Source of the DNA: Arthrobacter sp. KBS0703 | GTDB taxonomy: Bacteria; Actinomycetota; Actinomycetes; Actinomycetales; Micrococcaceae | NCBI RefSeq assembly: GCF_002008315.2 | Contig: NZ_MVDG02000001.1 | Span: forward strand, 620,001-684,000 | Length of the DNA: 64,000 nucleotides | Reading direction: 5' to 3' | Shown: positions 25,785 to 35,000 of the stretch, one piece after another | How the letters are laid out: the number at the start of each line of letters is the position of its first letter | Numbering within the stretch: position 1 is the stretch's first letter | Notes under the pieces: model-generated | What the model saw: the letters and a program-made list of their open reading frames with translations, nothing else | Database searches by the model: none | Told to the model about the DNA's origin: nothing | Program-made: the position numbers and the translations under genes

Positions 25785-26110
25785 GCGACGGCCCAGAAGT
25801 CATAGCGCAACGGCTCCTCACTCTTCTGGGCGACGACGTTGTCGCCGCGCTACTCGATGTGAGCACTGGCGAACCCGGCCGCTGGGCGATAGGTCAGGAA
25901 GTACCTAACGAGGAGTACCTGGTGAAGCTTGCTGACCTGGACACCTTGGCCGGGCACCTGCGTACAGCGTTCACCCCTGCTCAGGCGAGACTTTGGCTGG
26001 AGGGCCACGATGCCCACCTGAACGACCGGCCCATCGATGTCTACCGGCGTGAGGGATCGGCCGCAGTGATTGAGGCGATTCGGGCCCACGAGCAGGGTGC
26101 TTTCGCCTAG
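25781..26110 (+). CDS. DUF2384 (Xre/MbcA/ParS)-like protein
   Basis: 109 residues from a GTG that overlaps the DUF4259 stop. An N-terminal helical region with an HTH-like RLLTLLGDDVVAALLDVSTG is followed by LRTAFTPAQARLWLEGHDAH, LNDRPIDVYRREGSAAVIEA and a C-terminal EQGAFA. This is the typical DUF2384 toxin-binding module. No RES toxin gene is adjacent. It may regulate the DUF4259 gene or be an orphan antitoxin. Confidence 0.6.
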   Translation: MSDGPEVIAQRLLTLLGDDVVAALLDVSTGEPGRWAIGQEVPNEEYLVKLADLDTLAGHLRTAFTPAQARLWLEGHDAHLNDRPIDVYRREGSAAVIEAIRAHEQGAFA

Positions 26111-26220
26111 TGGAGTTCTGGGCGTGCCCAAGCCTCTGCGCATGTTCCCTGATGAGACCACTTTGAAGACGAGATCCGCGGTTGGGGCTACGGAAAATAG
26201 CAAGGATGAAAAGGAACACC

Positions 26221-26349
26221 ATGGCGGGCAACAAAACCCGGAACGAGATCCGGTACTACTCCGCCTTCGGCTCCAGCGCAGTTCTCCTGGTCCCCGCCTC
26301 CGTCGTGACAATCATGAGACTGATCCGGCACCGCGTGCGTATTTGCTAA
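26221..26349 (+). CDS. Small membrane peptide
   Basis: 42 residues from the ATG at 26221, preceded by AAAAGGAACACC; an in-frame ATG at 26206 would add five residues. A basic N-terminus, a hydrophobic helix (SSAVLLVPASVVTIMRLI) and a basic C-terminus (RHRVRIC) suggest a single-pass membrane peptide. Longer frames on both strands here are not convincing. Confidence 0.4.
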   Translation: MAGNKTRNEIRYYSAFGSSAVLLVPASVVTIMRLIRHRVRIC

Positions 26350-26638
26350 CGGACGGCGCCTCCTCGAAAGGTGGCCCTCCCAAGGTGAAAGACGGGACCC
26401 TGCGCCTGCAATCCGCCAACCCTCACTGCCCATCCGTCTCGAAAGGCTAGGGATACGAGGCGTCTCACCAACTGAATGACGGAGACAACGGCACTGCGTG
26501 CAAATCCGTGTACCATTGTCGGCGGCACCCCACTCATGAGTGGCTGCACTTGGTGCAGACAGCATGTACGGTGGAACACCGGCCGCAAGACGGCGCGGAC
26601 CGTTCGAAACGTGGGTTATGAGAGAGGACAGGCGTTCC

Positions 26639-26833
26639 GTGACAGATCCCAGCTCTGAGCAAATCTCGGAGGTCCTGGATGAAGGCTTTGACGCGTACCG
26701 TGCCGGCATCTCGCGCCGCGGGAACCCGTATCGGATGGGCACCGACGAGCTGCTGTGTATAGCATGGATCCGCGGGTACAACTGGGCCCGGACCGAACGT
26801 GCCCTCAAGATGGGGCGCGAGCAATCCGGCTAA
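26639..26833 (+). CDS. Rmf/CrpP-family-like small protein
   Basis: 64 residues from a GTG at 26639; an ATG at 26618 would add seven. The core EGFDAYRAGISRRGNPYRMG followed by LLCIAWIRGYNWART matches the Rmf/CrpP pattern (GYxAxxAG...NPY...W..G...A) of ribosome modulation factor-like proteins. The family binds ribosomes in Gammaproteobacteria; in Actinobacteria its role is unclear. An intrinsic terminator follows. Confidence 0.5.
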   Translation: MTDPSSEQISEVLDEGFDAYRAGISRRGNPYRMGTDELLCIAWIRGYNWARTERALKMGREQSG

Positions 26834-26855
26834 CCGACAACCACATTCCAACCAG

Positions 26856-26883
26856 AAGCACCTGCTAACCGCGGGTGCTTTTT
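26856..26883 (+). terminator. Intrinsic terminator
   Basis: Stem AAGCACC / GGTGCTT (26856-26862 and 26874-26880) followed directly by further Ts, 23 bases after the Rmf-like gene. Classic rho-independent form. Confidence 0.75.
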
Positions 26884-27385
26884 CATGCCGTCGGAGGCAC
26901 AGGACCGCAGCACCAGTAGAAGCCAATCGTGAGTTGCCGGATTCCCAGAATGTGGTCGACGTGAATCCTGCACGAGAACGGCGCACCCGTCCTCTGAACT
27001 CCCTTCCCGAAGCGCGACGAAGCACAGAGACAACCGCTGGGAGAGCAGGCAGCCAGCCCACAGAGTCGGGCATCGGGTAACAGCGGTAACGGGTAACACC
27101 GTTACTGCTGTTACCCTCCGGAACGGGCCTCAATCATTGGGGCAGGTTTCCGAGCAACCACCCGCAGAGCTGCGCCGCCGAGCCGACGGTAGCTGAAGTA
27201 TGGCCTGATCCAGATACGAATCTCGCCCCCGGCTGAGGCTGAGGCGGCCAGGCCGTGGAGTGACGCAGAAGCGGTCCCGCTGCGTAGGGTAGGGCAGTGC
27301 TAGTCGAGCCCGAGTCCTGGCCCTGCATGCACGATCCGGTTGGTTCCCTGGCTGGGACACGATGCGGCCCATCAGGTCGATGATG
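26884..27385. other. Gene-free interval downstream of brxL
   Basis: Frames here are not protein-like. Apart from the GTAAC inverted repeat at 27076-27115 I see no defined element. It lies between the convergent ends of the Rmf-like gene and the BREX operon. Confidence 0.4.
27076..27115. promoter_or_regulatory. GTAAC-rich inverted repeat
   Basis: The arms GGTAACAGCGGTAACG (27076-27091) and CGTTACTGCTGTTACC (27100-27115) pair with one mismatch, and the loop holds another GGTAAC. Five GTAAC/GTTAC half-sites in 40 bp look more like a repressor or recombination site than a simple terminator. It lies 270 bp beyond the brxL stop. Confidence 0.5.
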
Positions 27386-29533
27386 TCAACCCTCTTCGAG
27401 AATGTAAGTGACTCCGAAGGCTCGGACCTGGCGGAACTCCTGGCGGCTCGTGCCGAAATCGAACCAGCCGCCGTCTGACTTCTGGAAGATGTCGAGGCCG
27501 CGGCCGAGGTTGATGCGCCAGCCGGTGTCGGTGCGGATCCAGCGGTCGTGGCCGCCAGGATCCTTCGCCACGTTGACCTTGATGCCTTGCTGAGCGGCTC
27601 CCTGTACGATGTCGTTGAGCATATGGAGTTGCTTCGTCTGATACTCCGGGTCTTGGTCGAGCACTGTGAAGAGATTGACGGTGACCTCATCTGCTGGGTC
27701 CTTTGCCGCGGCGATGAGCGCGAGCAGTTCGACGAGATTGCGTCCCTGGTGTCCCATACGGATGTACGGGTCGTGCAGTTCGATCTCTGTTGCGTCCCGC
27801 AGGTACGGCATTAGCAGCTTCTCGTAGGAGACACCCCGCTGGTTGTCCAGGAAGTCCCGTTGTCCTCGGAACAGTTCCGCCTGAAGGGAAGCGGCCGCGG
27901 GTGCGGGAAGCGATGATGATGCCCCGGTGGAGACTACCTGTACGTCCGACTCGGCCAATGCCCCACCAGCCGGATTGGTCGAGTGGCGTCGATGGTAGTG
28001 CGTCGGGTATTCGTCTTCCTCAAGCGTCGTTACTGTTGACCACCCACCGCCGAGTGAACCATAGCCGAAGTTCACTTCCGTCATGGTGGCGTCGATCCGG
28101 ACGATCTGGTCCTTGACGCGCTTGCGCCCTTCGATTGCGAAGCGCAGTACCTCTTCGACCTCTGCGGTGGTCGCCTGGTCATGCGGGTAGAGCAGCTTCA
28201 TCAGCCCAGAGAAGGTCTTGTGGATGCCGTCGCGATCACGTGTCGAGATGTCGGATCCGAGCGTGAAGTGCTTGTGGTAGCGGTCGGAGTAGTCGAGATT
28301 GCGCATCGATCTGAGGACCTCGGCGATGTAGTCAACAACGAACCCGTATCCGGTCGAGAACATCTCGCTCCGGATTGTGTCGACTTCCCACCCGGGGATG
28401 TAGAAGTGCAGCCGGTCGAGGTACGCCGGGTCGTGGTAGCTCTCGGGCAGCTCGTCAAACAGGTCGGAGTGCTTGAGCATGTACGGGACGGTATGCGAGG
28501 TATTGCCGACGAAGACCATTGATGCCTCGGCGCCAAGCGTCTCGACACCGCGGGAGAACGACTTGTTCGCCATGTAGTTCTTCATGATGTCGACCAGCGC
28601 CTTGTCCGTACGCTTCTTCTTGCCCGCAAACTCATCGAAAGCGACGACGTCCCAGTACCCGACGAGGCCGAGGCGACCGTTCGCGTTGTTTACGAACAGC
28701 TTTGGCACGGTCACCTCTCCACCGGAGATGAGCATGCCGTGCGGTGAGAACTCCGAGTAGATGTGCGACTTGCCGGTGCCCTTGGGGCCCAGCTCTACGA
28801 GGTTGTAGTTGCGCTCCACGAACGGGATCAGACGCACCAACTGCAGCAGTTTGCCGCGGCGCCCGAACTTGTCGGGGTCAAATCCGATCGACTGGATCAG
28901 CAGGTCGATCCACTCATCGGTGGTGAACTTCGCGCGTGCATCGAGATACCCGTCGTAATCGAAGTTCGACATCTGAATCGGTTTGAGGGACCCAAGAATC
29001 CAGGGCGACACACGGTTGTCTTCGGTGTGGAAGTACTCGACATCGCATAGGCACCACACGCCTCCAACAAGCAGCTTTTGGTGGGCATTGACGGTAGCGG
29101 AATCCACGACCACGCTGCTGATCCCAAGGTTCGCGAACGAGGCTTGGTAGACGTCGTCCTTTTCGTTAAGAGTGACGCTGACCTTATCGATGATCCGGTA
29201 CCGCCCGCGCTCCTTGATCTTCGACTTCACCAGCTCGGACTCGTTACGGTGCACATAATGCTGAGCGAGGATGTCACGCACCCTGTCGATGCCTGCCTGG
29301 ATCGTGGCTTCGTCGTCAGATGCCGCGTACTGGGCGAGCAGATACTCCAGCACGTATGACGGCACGATGGCATTGCCCTTGACCGCCTTGACGAGGTCTT
29401 TCCGGACCACGGCCCCTCCGAAGTGTTGGTTGATCTTGCGATCCAACTTGGTCGGCTCGCTAACCTCAGAGGTTTCCGCGTCAAAGGCGTCCGCAATGGG
29501 CGCCACCAGGGCCAGGTCGATATTCTCGCTCAT
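27386..29533 (-). CDS. brxL: BREX BrxL-type AAA+ protein with MIT_C-like C-terminus
   Basis: 715 residues, last gene of the BREX operon, 9 bp after pglZ. It begins with the BrxL N-terminal region (LDRKINQHFGGAVVRKDLVK). Next is an AAA+ core with Walker A LVELGPKGTGKSHIYSEFSP (about 256) and Walker B WDVVAFDEFAGKKK (about 298). YLDRLHFYIPGWEVDTIRSE carries the expected BrxL motif. From about residue 568 to the end the sequence reads YEKLLMPYLRDATEIELHDP, YIRMGHQGRNLVELL, GHDRWIRTDTGWRINLGRGL and DIFQK. This parallels the MIT_C (phospholipase D-like) domain of MITD1, not a Lon protease domain. BrxL is a ring ATPase needed for phage restriction in type I BREX. Confidence 0.92.
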   Translation of the reverse strand: MSENIDLALVAPIADAFDAETSEVSEPTKLDRKINQHFGGAVVRKDLVKAVKGNAIVPSYVLEYLLAQYAASDDEATIQAGIDRVRDILAQHYVHRNESELVKSKIKERGRYRIIDKVSVTLNEKDDVYQASFANLGISSVVVDSATVNAHQKLLVGGVWCLCDVEYFHTEDNRVSPWILGSLKPIQMSNFDYDGYLDARAKFTTDEWIDLLIQSIGFDPDKFGRRGKLLQLVRLIPFVERNYNLVELGPKGTGKSHIYSEFSPHGMLISGGEVTVPKLFVNNANGRLGLVGYWDVVAFDEFAGKKKRTDKALVDIMKNYMANKSFSRGVETLGAEASMVFVGNTSHTVPYMLKHSDLFDELPESYHDPAYLDRLHFYIPGWEVDTIRSEMFSTGYGFVVDYIAEVLRSMRNLDYSDRYHKHFTLGSDISTRDRDGIHKTFSGLMKLLYPHDQATTAEVEEVLRFAIEGRKRVKDQIVRIDATMTEVNFGYGSLGGGWSTVTTLEEDEYPTHYHRRHSTNPAGGALAESDVQVVSTGASSSLPAPAAASLQAELFRGQRDFLDNQRGVSYEKLLMPYLRDATEIELHDPYIRMGHQGRNLVELLALIAAAKDPADEVTVNLFTVLDQDPEYQTKQLHMLNDIVQGAAQQGIKVNVAKDPGGHDRWIRTDTGWRINLGRGLDIFQKSDGGWFDFGTSRQEFRQVRAFGVTYILEEG

Positions 29534-29542
29534 GAGTGCTCC

Positions 29543-32041
29543 TTAGAAGTCGAAGTCCGTGGTGAAGGAGCGCTTGAGCGTGTAGGGCGCGCTCTTGTAC
29601 TTCTTCCACTCGCCGGTTTCACCGATCGGCTCGGAGAGCCGGAACTCCACGCTCTGGTTGTTCGCCGCATCAGCGTCCTTGCTCAGCAGCAGACGGACAC
29701 TCTGGAACCGGTCCCGCCCTTCGGCGCTCTCGGCATCGAAGAGTAGCTCAGGTTCATTGGAGATCAGCTGATCACCGAAGTAGAGACCTGCACGCAGCTT
29801 CCTCGCAGTGCGCTGATCGGTGACTGGGCTCTGCTGGAAGAGCTTCACCACGATCTGACCGGTCGTGATCTTGTCGGACTCCGGGTGGATGTCGACGTTC
29901 ACAGGCTCGACGGTGTCGGAACGTCCCTTGTTGATCGAGATGACTGGCACTACGATCTCCTGCAACGACGCACCCCCGTGGACGAACTGGAACCCGGCAC
30001 CAGGCTTGACGATCCGGCAGATCGAATTCGGGATCTGAACTTCCAGGTCACTCGACAGCCCGAGCTGCTCAGGCAAGAAACGGCGAAACGCGTCATCTTC
30101 CTTCAACCCTCGGCCAAGAACATAACGGCGGTTCGCGACAACGATCTTGTCGCCCTGCGGCTTCACAGTCAGGTTGAACTGCGACGCCAGCTTCGACTCC
30201 TGATATAGGAAGCCGTGGTCTGCGGTGACGAAGATGTTCGTCGCGTTCGCGTTCGCCAGCTTCTTCACAATGTCGACGAGGTCATCGATCGCATCAGCCG
30301 CGGCCTTGAATGTCCGGTGCTCCGACACCGCCTTGTCACCGGTCGCGTCGATGGTGTCGTGATAGACGTACAGCACCTGGTGCGCCGCGTAGAGATCGCG
30401 CCGCTCCGAGGGCTTCATCTTCAAGAACTCAGTGGCTTGGATTGCCGTGCCGCCGACGGAGCTAAGGATCTTCGAGCGGTTCGCCGTGCCGTTGGAGGGC
30501 TGGCCGTCGGCGAGCACAGGGTCACCGTTCTCGGAGTGCGCGAGTGTCTTATGTGGGAGCAGCGCCGCCATCCCTAGCTGGGTGTAGCTGGGCAACACCC
30601 CGAGCATGGCCTCGATCTTGGCGTCGTACTTGTTCTCTCTGCGGATCTTGGAAGTGAGCTCGTCGGCGACCTCGTAGCGCAGCGCGTCAGAGATGACTAC
30701 GACGGCCTTCTTGCGTCCACCTCGCACCTGCGGGGCGATGTAGTGGTTGTAGAAAGAACTCTGCGAGGTAATCGCGAGCGTCTTCCACGACTCGGCTTGG
30801 TCGACCTGCTGTTGCCAGCTGATCCCGAGCTTGGAGAGGAAATCGGTGACGTAGGCGTTCTCCACCTGCTCGTTCAGCGCTTCCAACGGCTGCGTGAACT
30901 CGGCGGTCTGCGACGCGAGCGTGTAGTGCCGGTAGAGCTGGTCGATGCGGAAGAAATCATCGCGGTAGCGACTGAAACCGTCATCGAAACTCGCCACATC
31001 GATGCGGGCAGAACGGATGGCCGGGATCAGCTCGGCCGCCGCCCCGAGCGCCGCATAAAGCGTGGCGTAATCGTCGAACCAGACGCTGTCACGGCGACGG
31101 GTGCGGATCGTGTCTGCAATTTCATGCAACGGGATCGTCTGGGAGGCAATGCCGTCGATCAGACGCCGGATGATCTCCTTCTCGCCAGCGTCGAAGATGT
31201 CTGTGGCCACGAGCTCAGCAAGCGACGCGTCCGCAGCCTGCTCGACGTAGTCCAAGTCAATTTCGGCCTGACGCGCGAGCTTCTTCAGCGCGACCAGGCT
31301 CTGGCGGTCGTTGCGGAAGCTACGGAAGTCGATCTCAATATTGCGCGCCGCGTTCGAGGTCGTGGCTGCGAAGCCGGCCCGGGCTTGCTTGAACATCCAC
31401 AACACGAGGCCGGCCACGCTCGGCGTCTGAGAATCATAGCCGTAGATCTTCGCAGCCCCGGACCAATGGAAGTCTGCGAGCCCCTGCGTAACGAGAGCCT
31501 TGTAGCCGGCGCTGTCGCCCGCGGCGTGCTGCACCAGCAGCGTCCGCGTCAGCTCAGAGAAGCTGTGCTCCTTCTGCCCGAGCACGACCGCGCACATCTT
31601 CGCCTGGACCTTGGCGAGATCATCGTCGGCGCGCAACAACGCCGTAAGCTTCGAAACCTGCTTCGCGTCGCCAAAGAACGTCTCATGCCCAGCAATCAGT
31701 TCATCGGATCCGGGCGCGTTGAGGCTGAGGTCTGCCCGTAGGAGCGCGCCGCGATCTGCGGTGAAGACGCCGTAGGCGAGTTCGAGATCGAGCAGCCAGT
31801 TGCCCGCTCCCTCAGCAACAGGACCGCTGCGATAGATCAGAAACTTTGTGCTGGGCTCGTCGCGCAGCACGCGGTGCTTGACCCCGAACTCGTCGTTCTG
31901 GACACGTAGCACCGCCACGCCGTTCGGCGCGTGAGCGTCGACGTCGGTGGCGTAACTGCTTTCGGGATCGTGCCACACCACCAGGCGGTGCTGCTCGAAG
32001 CGTGCCGCGAGGTGGTCTGAGATCGAAGACGCCATGCTCAC
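29543..32041 (-). CDS. pglZ: BREX phosphatase-like protein PglZ
   Basis: 832 residues from a GTG at 32041 that overlaps the pglX stop (GTGA); an in-frame ATG lies at 32035. The alkaline-phosphatase/PglZ domain shows KKAVVVISDALRYEVADELT (about residue 445), ATNIFVTADHGFLYQESKLA (about 605) and a C-terminal GGASLQEIVVPVISINKGR. PglZ is the signature BREX component, essential for both host methylation and phage exclusion. Length is as expected for the BREX-1 type. No disruption is seen. Confidence 0.95.
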   Translation of the reverse strand: MSMASSISDHLAARFEQHRLVVWHDPESSYATDVDAHAPNGVAVLRVQNDEFGVKHRVLRDEPSTKFLIYRSGPVAEGAGNWLLDLELAYGVFTADRGALLRADLSLNAPGSDELIAGHETFFGDAKQVSKLTALLRADDDLAKVQAKMCAVVLGQKEHSFSELTRTLLVQHAAGDSAGYKALVTQGLADFHWSGAAKIYGYDSQTPSVAGLVLWMFKQARAGFAATTSNAARNIEIDFRSFRNDRQSLVALKKLARQAEIDLDYVEQAADASLAELVATDIFDAGEKEIIRRLIDGIASQTIPLHEIADTIRTRRRDSVWFDDYATLYAALGAAAELIPAIRSARIDVASFDDGFSRYRDDFFRIDQLYRHYTLASQTAEFTQPLEALNEQVENAYVTDFLSKLGISWQQQVDQAESWKTLAITSQSSFYNHYIAPQVRGGRKKAVVVISDALRYEVADELTSKIRRENKYDAKIEAMLGVLPSYTQLGMAALLPHKTLAHSENGDPVLADGQPSNGTANRSKILSSVGGTAIQATEFLKMKPSERRDLYAAHQVLYVYHDTIDATGDKAVSEHRTFKAAADAIDDLVDIVKKLANANATNIFVTADHGFLYQESKLASQFNLTVKPQGDKIVVANRRYVLGRGLKEDDAFRRFLPEQLGLSSDLEVQIPNSICRIVKPGAGFQFVHGGASLQEIVVPVISINKGRSDTVEPVNVDIHPESDKITTGQIVVKLFQQSPVTDQRTARKLRAGLYFGDQLISNEPELLFDAESAEGRDRFQSVRLLLSKDADAANNQSVEFRLSEPIGETGEWKKYKSAPYTLKRSFTTDFDF

Positions 32042-35000
32042 TCCGCCGCCTCCAGCCCGACAATCTTCTTCAGCGCCGGGTAGAACTTGGGGTAGTTCGC
32101 CTTCACACCGTCGTTAAGGTCGATCGTGAGTTGCTGGGTTGCCAACGGGTAGAGCACGTCGTGTTCGTAGTCACGAAGCTCCGCGATCACCTTACGCAGC
32201 CGGTCGGCTTCCTTCTGGTCCTTCGGGGAGCCCGCGGCAGCAGCCTGCTCGGCGTTGGTGAGTGCGACTTCCAACTTGGCTCGGTACTCGCGCAGATACT
32301 CGTTGAGCACCGTCGAGACCGTCGACGGGTTGTAACGGTGCATGTAAATCAGCGCGTTGAACGAGCCCTTTGGGCTGGAGAACATCCAGTAGATCGGGCG
32401 CTTCTTATACCTCTGCACGTGATCCTTGTAGAAGTCTTGCACAAAGTACTTCCGCACGTCTTTCCCCAACGCCTCCTCTATGAAGCGCAGGTTTTCGTCG
32501 AAATGTTCCTCGCCGAAGGAAACTTTGAGAAATTCGCGGAATCGCTCAACAACGTCGTCCTCGAACCAGGCATCGGATAATACCGGGAGCACGTTGTCCG
32601 CATCCGGCACGAAGGACGGCGATGGTACCTCTGCCAAGTACTTAACTAAAGTATCTCCTTGGTCGGCCAACACCAGTCCTGGCATGTCAAGGCTGTAACG
32701 GCCAAACATGCAACCCACCGCGTAGGACACGAGATCCTTTGCGGCGCTCCTGGAGACTTCAGAATTGATAGTTTCGATGTCTGGTCTAGACCCAAAACGG
32801 AAATGCGGATTTCCAGTAAGGCTTATTGTAGTCAGGTTGACCTCTGACAAATCAGTGCCAAATCCGTAAGTCGAGGCCAGTTTGGAATAGATACTACGCT
32901 CTAAGGTGAGGACTTCTTCGGCAGCCGAAGCGCAAGCTTCTGCCCACAAGGCAAACACTGCACGAAGAGACGTCCCGCGAGAAATCCCTACAACAGGATT
33001 AGTCGCGAAATCAGTAGATTCCTCGTAAGAATCCCAGTCTCGCTTGGCTAGGCTGATAAGCCTCTCAACGGCAGACTCGTATTCTTTATTACGAGAAGTA
33101 AATAGCGGAAGCCGAGCCACCGATCCCACTTCGAAATTCAGAGTAGGCGACAGGGTCGCAAGCGCTTCCCTCCCGACTGGACTGTTGGCCATTCCCATAA
33201 AGTTATGCAGATAGTCATCGGAGTAGAACATGGGACCTGCATCCCCTGGTATTACATGCGACGGGACAAACCTGAAACTAGCAGTTCCGCCGCTCACCTT
33301 GGGCCAAGTCACACCGGGCTGAAAATAAAGCTCTTCGCTCGGAATAATGGCTTTCCCCGTTGCCTTGATTTCCTTCCCTTCATTCTCCCACAGGACGACG
33401 TCAGTCAAATTTCCATACCACTTGCGAAATGGTCCGCCGGAATTAAATAAAAACCACTTCTTATCATCAACATCGTCGCCTGAGTTGGAAGCAATGTCGC
33501 TGAAAGAAACCTCACTCCAACGTCGAACAAAGCGCGTTGCGTCACCAGGCTGTAACCCTCGCCGTGTCTTCCCCGCGGAAGACACGGGTTCAAATAACGT
33601 AAATGAACTGATCAATTCCGGTGTGGCCCAATAAGAAATTGGCTGACCAGAAATTGATGCGAATTGGCTTCCAGGGACGTGAAAACGAAGAGGATGTCGC
33701 ACGTCTCGCAGCACATCGCGAAGTAGGGTGCATTTAGCGGACTCATTGCGTCCGGAAACAAGTCGGAGGAAAACGCCATTGGAGGTGCGCTTCGCGTTAC
33801 GTTCGACAATGAAGGCTGTCGTAGCAACCACTTCACCGCTTATACTGTCGAATCCATTAGTTCCCAAATGGGCCATAGAACGAATGCTTGAGCTGTGTAG
33901 TAGTCGGCTTCTAAGTTTCTCGAACGATGACAAAAACATCCACGAGTGCATGGTGATCATGGCGAAGTCTCCGCCATCGACCACTAGCTCAGAGTTGCGT
34001 TCAATGAACATGGCGTATAGGTCTGATCTCGACTCTGGAAACTCGCGTTTGGCGAATTCCGCAAGCTTGGATCCCATGTTTCCGCTGCCCATGTACGGCG
34101 GGTTGGCGACGACCACGTCGTATCGGGTTGACAGATACTCGGACTGCCGGATAACGGTCCGAGCACGCTCTAGAGCATAATCACCGAAGAGGTTCTCAGC
34201 TTCGTCCAGTGACTCAAGGTGCTCAGTAAGGGGCTGAATGAGGGCCTGATTTGGTCGGATCAGGGACCCTATTGTGTCTGCATTCTCAAAAGCCTGCCAG
34301 AACGCGATCTCCGCCTGCTTATCCCCGCCCCGGGTAACGAGTATTTCCGTCTCAACTGGCGTGAACCTCACTGGATCCAACACGCAGATATTCGGCTCGA
34401 TCTGTTTGCTGAAGAACGTTCGTTGACGTGCCCTGGCCTTCATCGTGAGGGCAAAAGCAGCTAATGCACCTGCCCGTGGGTCGATCTCGGTTCCATAGAG
34501 GTTGTGCGCGAGGATCAGGGAGGGGATGCCCGACGGCGCGTAACCTTCTTCCTCGTAGATTGCATAAAGCAGGTCAAAGGCGTAGGTGAGCATATGGCCT
34601 GAGCCGCATGCCGGATCGAGGACCTTTAGCTCTTCTGGGCTGGATACCTTCCGGTAGTCGGTCTCCTCATCCACCGGGGCGACGTAATAGTCCATCCGAT
34701 CGACGAGGCGTGAGGTCGGCCGGTTGAGCATCCACAGGCGCCCGAGGGAGTTTTCGACGAGGTAACGGACTATCCAGTGCGGGGTGAAGAGCTGGGTGGC
34801 AGCGGGGATCTCGTCGGCCCCGGCCTTTTTGTTCTTCTGAAATCCGGCGAAGACCTCGGCTTTCCGCTCCGAGATGTAGAACTGGTAGAGCCAGCCGATC
34901 ACCTCGACGTCTTCACAGACTTCCTCTGTGAGTACCTCCCTTGCTTGGGACAGGGTCGCGCCGTCGGCGAGCAACCCGGTGGGTACGAGCAGCTCGGTAT

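Noticed and set aside
27130..27690. 186-residue minus-strand ORF past the brxL end
   Set aside because: It overlaps brxL in another frame and is Ser/Arg/Thr-rich. No conserved features.
30743..31741. 332-residue plus-strand ORF within pglZ, and similar long ORFs opposite brxC
   Set aside because: These are antisense shadows of high-GC BREX genes with Arg/Val/Leu-rich composition and no motifs.
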